62,563 nucleotides of DNA from an uncultured Bacteroidia bacterium (GTDB lineage Bacteria > Bacteroidota > Bacteroidia > NS11-12g > UBA9320), in contig CAJQIC010000014.1 of the NCBI GenBank assembly GCA_905478335.1, positions 1-62,563 of the forward strand, read 5' to 3'. A model generated the notes under the pieces. That model was not told where the DNA came from. It did no database searches and worked only from the letters and a program-made list of their open reading frames with translations. The position numbers and the translations under genes were made by a program. Of the stretch, positions 59,591-62,563 are shown piece after piece; position 1 is the first letter of the stretch; each line of letters begins with the position of its first letter.

Positions 59591-60316
59591 AAGAAAAATC
59601 CAGATACATACTTCCTTTCAGAAAACAACTTACCATTTTCAGATTTCCTACATTTTGGGATGTCAACGGACTGTGTCATCTTTGGTTACAAGAATAAATC
59701 ACTTCGTGTTTTACTGATACAGAGGGGCGCAGAACCTTTTATAGATAATTGGGCCATCCCTGGGGATTTGGTATATCCCAATGAAGACCTAGATTCTTCA
59801 GCCACTAGAATATTACAGCACCTTACCGGATTAGAAAACATCTATTTCGAACAATTCCACACATTTGGTACCGTGAACAGACACCCTGTTGGTCGGGTCA
59901 TAACAATTGGCTATTACTCGCTAGTTCGAACTGACAATCACAAACCTGTGGCATCTACCTGGGCCAAAGATGTAAAATGGTTTGATATCAATGAACTACC
60001 TCCCTTGGGTTTCGACCACGAGGAAATTGTACATAAGGCGCTAGAACACTTGAGAAAGAAAGTAAGAACGGAACCAATAGGTTTCGAACTTTTGCCGGCA
60101 AAATTCACGCTGCTTGAATTGCAAGGTGTTTACGAGGCACTGTTGAATATGAGATTTGACAAACCAAATTTCAGAAAGAAAATTTTAAGTATGGATTTAA
60201 TAACCCCATTAAATGAAGTTGAATCGAATGTGGCGCACAGACCTGCCAAATTATTCAATTTTGACAAAGAACGATATGATGCAAGAAAGAAAAATGAAAT
60301 CAGTTTTGAACTATAA
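59585..60316 (+). CDS. NrtR-type regulator with degenerate Nudix domain and C-terminal winged helix
   Basis: The 243-residue protein has a Nudix fold at residues about 25-150 (DCVIFGYKNKSLRVLLIQRG, then GDLVYPNEDLDSSATRILQH). The canonical Nudix box REUxEE is replaced by ATRILQHL, so hydrolysis is unlikely. Residues about 160-243 form a winged-helix DNA-binding domain (LLPAKFTLLELQGVYEALL, FRKKILSM). This is the architecture of NrtR/AraR-type regulators of NAD or sugar catabolism in Bacteroidota. Its place between the two halves of the glucan locus, with inverted repeats nearby, suggests local control by a glycan-derived sugar or phosphorylated product. Confidence 0.88.
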   Translation: MHKKNPDTYFLSENNLPFSDFLHFGMSTDCVIFGYKNKSLRVLLIQRGAEPFIDNWAIPGDLVYPNEDLDSSATRILQHLTGLENIYFEQFHTFGTVNRHPVGRVITIGYYSLVRTDNHKPVASTWAKDVKWFDINELPPLGFDHEEIVHKALEHLRKKVRTEPIGFELLPAKFTLLELQGVYEALLNMRFDKPNFRKKILSMDLITPLNEVESNVAHRPAKLFNFDKERYDARKKNEISFEL

Positions 60317-61637
60317 AAATATACTCTTGAGTCTGCTTGCAATGGTGTTTTACACCAGTGCAAGTGCACAGGCCGTAAAGGTCGAAGTAAAAAAGGTTGA
60401 CGGAGACTGGGAATTGTTCCGAGATGGAAAACCCTATTACATTAAAGGTGTGGGGGGGCAAGTATACCTGGATAAGGCGGTAGAGATTGGAGCGAATTCC
60501 ATTAGAACGTGGAGTATAGAGAATGCACAGAAATATTTGGATGCAGCGCATGAACATGGTTTAACCGTAACCATGGGATTATGGGTTCAGCATGAGCGTC
60601 ATGGATTCGACTATAACGATGAAGCTGCAGTCAGCAAACAACTAGAGTATTTCACAAGAAAGGTCAAGGAGTTTAAAGATCACCCAGCTTTGCTTATGTG
60701 GGGTGTTGGTAATGAGGTAGATTTATTTTATAGCAATACCAAAGTATGGAATGCAATTCAGGACATCTGTGAGATGATACATCGAGTCGACCCAAATCAT
60801 CCAACAACTACGGTAACTGCTGGATATGATTCTACAGAAACGTCTCTCATTCTTCAAAATGTGCCAGATCTTGACATCTATGGAGTAAACACCTATGGTG
60901 ATTTAAAAAAAGCGGTAGACGATATGCATAGATTTGGCTGGCCTGGGGCATACCTAATTGCGGAATGGGGACCAAACGGACATTGGGAGACAGCTAAAAC
61001 CAAATGGGGTGCTCCTATAGAGCAAACCTCTAGCGAGAAGGCAGACAGTTATGAAGAGCGAAATAATTATATCAATGCAGATAGTTTAAAATGTGTTGGT
61101 TCCTACGTATTCCTTTGGGGACAAAAGCAAGAAACTACGGCTACGTGGTACGGCATGTTTAGTGCAGACGGAGAAAGTACAGAATCTGTAGATAGACTGC
61201 ATATCGATTGGCGGGGTGAAAATCCAAAAAATGGATCTCCCAAAGTAATCAACTTTGCATTGCAATCGAATGGAAATGCAATTCCTAGTAACATTGTTGA
61301 ATCTGGCAAGCGCTACACAGTTATTGCCAATTTTGAAGATCCTGATGGTGACAAACTTAAAATCGATTGGCAAGTAATTTCTGAAAGTACGGATACCAAA
61401 GCGGGTGGAGATGCTGAAAGTGCACCACCAAGTATTCCGGGATTAATTAAGTCTAAGAATAAGAATTCAATGGAATTTGTCGCTCCTAAGAAAGAAGGCG
61501 CATACCGTGTTTTTGTGTTTGCTTACGATCGAAAAGGACAAATGGGGTATTTCAACATTCCATTTTATGTAAAACCTGATCCCAACGCAACAACAACGAT
61601 TAAGTTAAAAAAACGGACCTTAAATTACGAATACTAG
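60294..61637 (+). CDS. Clan GH-A glycoside hydrolase (GH2-TIM/GH158-like) with C-terminal Ig-like domain
   Basis: The 447-residue protein has a signal peptide (LAMVFYTSASAQ), a TIM barrel (about 35-330) and a C-terminal Ig-like domain (about 350-440). The acid/base is Glu141 in LMWGVGNEVD and the nucleophile Glu224 in LIAEWGPNGH, the clan GH-A spacing. The barrel start FRDGKPYYIKGV is typical of GH2-like TIM domains. The combination of barrel plus Ig-like domain also recalls GH158 endo-beta-1,3-glucanases, so that family is a possibility. The start at 60294 overlaps the regulator's last 23 nt and places the signal peptide correctly. The SSS gene follows after 4 bp. Confidence 0.8.
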   Translation: MKSVLNYKNILLSLLAMVFYTSASAQAVKVEVKKVDGDWELFRDGKPYYIKGVGGQVYLDKAVEIGANSIRTWSIENAQKYLDAAHEHGLTVTMGLWVQHERHGFDYNDEAAVSKQLEYFTRKVKEFKDHPALLMWGVGNEVDLFYSNTKVWNAIQDICEMIHRVDPNHPTTTVTAGYDSTETSLILQNVPDLDIYGVNTYGDLKKAVDDMHRFGWPGAYLIAEWGPNGHWETAKTKWGAPIEQTSSEKADSYEERNNYINADSLKCVGSYVFLWGQKQETTATWYGMFSADGESTESVDRLHIDWRGENPKNGSPKVINFALQSNGNAIPSNIVESGKRYTVIANFEDPDGDKLKIDWQVISESTDTKAGGDAESAPPSIPGLIKSKNKNSMEFVAPKKEGAYRVFVFAYDRKGQMGYFNIPFYVKPDPNATTTIKLKKRTLNYEY

Positions 61638-61641
61638 ATAG

Positions 61642-62563
61642 ATGTTTCAACATTTGGCATCGCTAGATTTGGTCGTAATAGGAATATATTTCCTGTGCGT
61701 CTTTGGTATTGCCTTGTTTTTCTATTTAAAAAAGAAATTTAATAAGCGTAAAAGAAGCCCTGAATCTTATTTTTTGGGCGGAAGAAATTTAGGATGGTGG
61801 GTTATTGGCGCATCATTATTTGCCTCCAACATTGGCTCTGAACATTTAATCGGATTGGCTGGAGCTGGAGCTAAAGGAGAGCTCGCTGCTGGTCAGTTCG
61901 AAATCCTTGCTGCGTTGATGCTTCTGATTTTGGGCTGGTTCTTTGTCCCATTCTACATGAAAAGCGGTGTTTTTACCATGCCCGAATTTCTTGAAAGAAG
62001 ATACAGCTCTTGGGCTCGGAACTACTTAAGCTGGATATCTATAGTGGCTTATGTGTTAACCAAAATATCCATTACCATAGCGGCAGGAGGCATCGTTTTT
62101 ACTACGCTGCTTGGTATTAATTTCTGGACTGGTGCGTTACTGATTGTCATTTTTACGGGTGTGTATACCCTTATTGGTGGACTCAAAGTAGTCGTCTATA
62201 CAGACTTCCTGCAAATGATTGTGTTAATAGGTGGTTCTATCGCGCTTACTTATTTTGGCTTAAAATCTTTAAATGGATGGGAGGGAGTTGTTCAAAATGT
62301 TCCAGAGGGTTCATTAAGTCTTTGGAAGAACATGCAGCATCCAGATTACCCTTGGACAGGCATACTGTTTGGGGCACCCATTTTAGGGGTTTGGTACTGG
62401 TGTACAGACCAATTTATCGTTCAACGCGTATTGGCAGCCAAAAAATATTGATCACGCTAGAAAAGGGACCATATTCGGTGGTTTCTTAAAACTATTACCC
62501 TTGTTTTTATTTGTCGTTCCAGGTCTGATTGCCTTGGCACTTTCTGTTGGAGACGATGCTTTA
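61642..62563 (+). CDS. Sodium/sugar symporter (SSS/SGLT family), frameshifted and cut by the window end
   Basis: The protein has the SSS start: SLDLVVIGIYFLCVFGIALF, then SPESYFLGGRNLGWWVIGAS, FASNIGSEHLIGLAGAGAKG, and YTLIGGLKVVVYTDFLQMIV. The frame ends early at TGA (62449-62451), after ...LAAKKY. In the next frame from the A6 run (62440-62445) it continues as LAAKNIDHARKGTIFGGFLK, exactly as expected, up to the window end. One extra A relative to expectation explains this. It would import a hexose with Na+ as part of the glucan locus. The frameshift may be a sequencing or assembly error. Confidence 0.88.

Overview
The window is a continuous stretch of bacterial chromosome from a member of the Bacteroidota, most likely a marine Flavobacteriales relative. 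This rests on type IX secretion (T9SS) C-terminal sorting tails on secreted proteins, a TonB-receptor/DUF4249 lipoprotein pair, a GldM-like protein, Bacteroidota-type promoters (TAnnTTTG -7 boxes instead of -10 boxes, few Shine-Dalgarno sites) and a laminarin-type glycan locus. No rRNA, tRNA, CRISPR array, transposase, phage or plasmid gene was seen. Genus cannot be assigned by eye.

Layout. 0.1-9.3 kb: a short nuclease-like hypothetical, a large outer-membrane fusion protein, rocD, two GNAT acetyltransferases, DUF2853, and a purB/CoA-binding/lipoprotein operon. 9.3-15.4 kb: secreted endonuclease I, sppA and a secreted M28 peptidase, separated by composite intergenic repeats. 15.4-18.9 kb: an RNA polymerase sigma factor followed by three small membrane proteins with His/Cys-rich tails (one only 47 aa), and a stand-alone GldM N-terminal-like protein. 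18.9-31 kb: M3 peptidase, SRPBCC protein, rnhA, ribBA, TonB receptor + DUF4249, glycosyltransferase, charged coiled-coil protein, MarC, CAP-domain protein. 31-37 kb: a second TonB receptor, an NhaC antiporter, an outer-membrane-like protein and a DUF1573 protein. 37.1-44.2 kb: C1/formate module (fhs, fdhD, FdsB-like and FdsA-like subunits of a Cys-type NAD-linked formate dehydrogenase). 44.3-49.9 kb: HhH fusion protein, trkA-trkH, queA, a BadF-type kinase. 50.2 kb to the end: a beta-1,3-glucan (laminarin-type) utilisation locus with a T9SS tandem-domain protein, a GH149-like phosphorylase, GH30 and GH16 lipoproteins, an MFS sugar porter, a Nudix-derived regulator, a clan GH-A hydrolase and an SSS symporter that is frameshifted and runs off the window.

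How the genes work together. The glucan locus reads as a pathway: surface or periplasmic GH16/GH30/GH-A enzymes shorten the glucan, MFS/SSS carriers import products, and a cytosolic phosphorylase would release glucose-1-phosphate. Two divergent operons flank a regulator with inverted repeats over both promoters, and no SusC/SusD pair is visible. The formate module couples formate oxidation to NADH with formate activation on tetrahydrofolate.

The most unusual material is non-coding. Four large composite repeats (about 2.3 kb in total) carry short hairpins whose stems vary in a compensatory way, an optional 20-bp hairpin module, and degenerate 7-bp tandem arrays (TCARYTH) that abut promoters. 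About a dozen genes have the -7 box only 2-6 nt before the start codon, implying leaderless transcripts. Database and expression evidence could not be consulted; every family call is from reading the translated sequence.
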